Positions 63,398 to 64,000 of a DNA stretch of 64,000 nucleotides are shown piece after piece. This stretch comes from Hwangdonia lutea (GTDB taxonomy: Bacteria > Bacteroidota > Bacteroidia > Flavobacteriales > Flavobacteriaceae): contig NZ_CP136521.1 in the NCBI RefSeq assembly GCF_032814565.1, positions 434,001-498,000 of the forward strand, read 5' to 3'. Within the stretch, counting starts at the first letter, position 1. Each line of letters begins with the position of its first letter. Position numbers and translations under genes: made by a program. The notes under the pieces are model-generated. The model was not told the DNA's origin. It did no database searches and was given only the letters and a program-made list of their open reading frames with translations.

Positions 63398-64000
63398 ATG
63401 AAAGCAGGAATTGTAGGATTACCAAACGTAGGAAAATCGACCTTATTCAATTGTTTATCAAACGCTAAAGCGCAAAGTGCAAACTTTCCGTTTTGTACTA
63501 TCGAACCCAATATTGGCGTGGTAAATGTACCCGATCCGAGGTTGGAAAAGCTGGAACAATTGGTAAACCCGGAGCGTGTACAACCTGCCACGGTAGAGAT
63601 TGTTGATATTGCAGGTTTGGTTAAAGGCGCTAGTAAAGGCGAAGGTTTGGGCAACCAGTTTTTAGCTAATATTCGCGAAACCGATGCGATTCTTCATGTA
63701 TTGCGCTGTTTTGATAACGACAATATTGTGCATGTTGATGGCAACGTAAACCCCATTCGAGATAAAGAAACCATTGATATGGAACTTCAGCTTAAAGATT
63801 TGGAAACCGTTGAAAAAAAACTGGATAAAGTTAAGCGCGCTGCCAAAACAGGAAACAAAGAAGCCCAAAAAGAAGAAGCGGTTTTATTAAAATTAAAAGC
63901 AGGTTTAGAAGCAGGAAAATCGGTACGTGCCATAACATTTTCAGAAGATGATTACATCGATTTTGTAAAACCATCGCAACTCATTACCGATAAGCCAGTA
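63398..64000 (+). CDS. ychF: Obg-family GTPase/ATPase YchF, 5' part (cut by window end)
   Basis: About 201 residues are visible. The G1 P-loop [12 protein letters not shown] is near the N-terminus. The switch regions and [20 protein letters not shown] are intact, and V-L-R-C-F-D precedes the coiled-coil insertion. YchF binds ATP as well as GTP and is a redox-responsive translation-associated protein. The frame stays open to the last base of the window. Confidence 0.95.
   Translation, partial: MKAGIVGLPNVGKSTLFNCLSNAKAQSANFPFCTIEPNIGVVNVPDPRLEKLEQLVNPERVQPATVEIVDIAGLVKGASKGEGLGNQFLANIRETDAILHVLRCFDNDNIVHVDGNVNPIRDKETIDMELQLKDLETVEKKLDKVKRAAKTGNKEAQKEEAVLLKLKAGLEAGKSVRAITFSEDDYIDFVKPSQLITDKPV

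Overview
The window looks like a piece of a Flavobacteriaceae (Bacteroidota) chromosome. The evidence is the gene content: TonB-dependent receptors, two DUF5916 outer-membrane proteins, a type IX secretion sorting domain, LytS/LytTR regulation and a TIGR02757 protein. Promoter-like TAnnTTTG boxes and A-rich leaders without Shine-Dalgarno sequences fit the same group, as does the AT-rich composition. I see no rRNA, tRNA or CRISPR array.

Layout. 1-7.4 kb: the 3' end of a TonB-dependent receptor, small secreted and membrane proteins, a cysteine desulfurase, a lipoprotein with calcium-binding repeats, an Smr-domain protein and a DUF2752/CCC-motif pair. 7.4-10.4 kb: fabV, lpdA and dodecin. 10.4-19.9 kb: a five-gene minus-strand operon of exported proteins (SMP-30-like propeller, Tat-type ankyrin protein, amidohydrolase, DUF5916 barrel, TPR lipoprotein). 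It diverges from a LytS/LytTR two-component pair and is the best candidate for an undescribed system. 19.9-34 kb: exported peptidases, smpB, pcm, an oxidoreductase, a 3-hydroxyacyl-CoA dehydrogenase, the YggS-type PLP protein, a DEDDh exonuclease/GIY-YIG fusion with an apparent ATT start beside a heptanucleotide repeat, a DUF3857 protein, a K+ channel with a zinc ribbon, and miaA. 34-42.5 kb: parC, an unlisted 58-residue membrane ORF and parE, then a frameshifted EamA transporter, TIGR02757 and a lolD-like ATPase. 42.5-50.8 kb: a second DUF5916 protein, folE, a histidine-rich TonB receptor with a small histidine-rich partner, and housekeeping unknowns. 50.8-54.6 kb: serine biosynthesis (serA, serC), and a LuxC-like acyl-CoA reductase divergent from a ferredoxin. 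54.8-62.2 kb: a TPR/HTH membrane regulator followed by a TPR protein, SCO, methyltransferase, membrane protein, an interrupted lipoprotein and a T9SS-secreted lectin-like protein. 62.4-64 kb: an S51-like peptidase, a MITE-like element with an 11-bp flanking direct repeat, and the start of ychF.

Three themes run through the window. First, cell-envelope proteins are abundant. Second, short inverted repeats beginning TGTCA recur between genes. Third, three loci look broken or in flux: the EamA frameshift, the in-frame stop in the 60.5-kb lipoprotein, and the heptamer repeats at yggS and the exonuclease. Everything here was read by eye from sequence and recalled family features. No database search was run.
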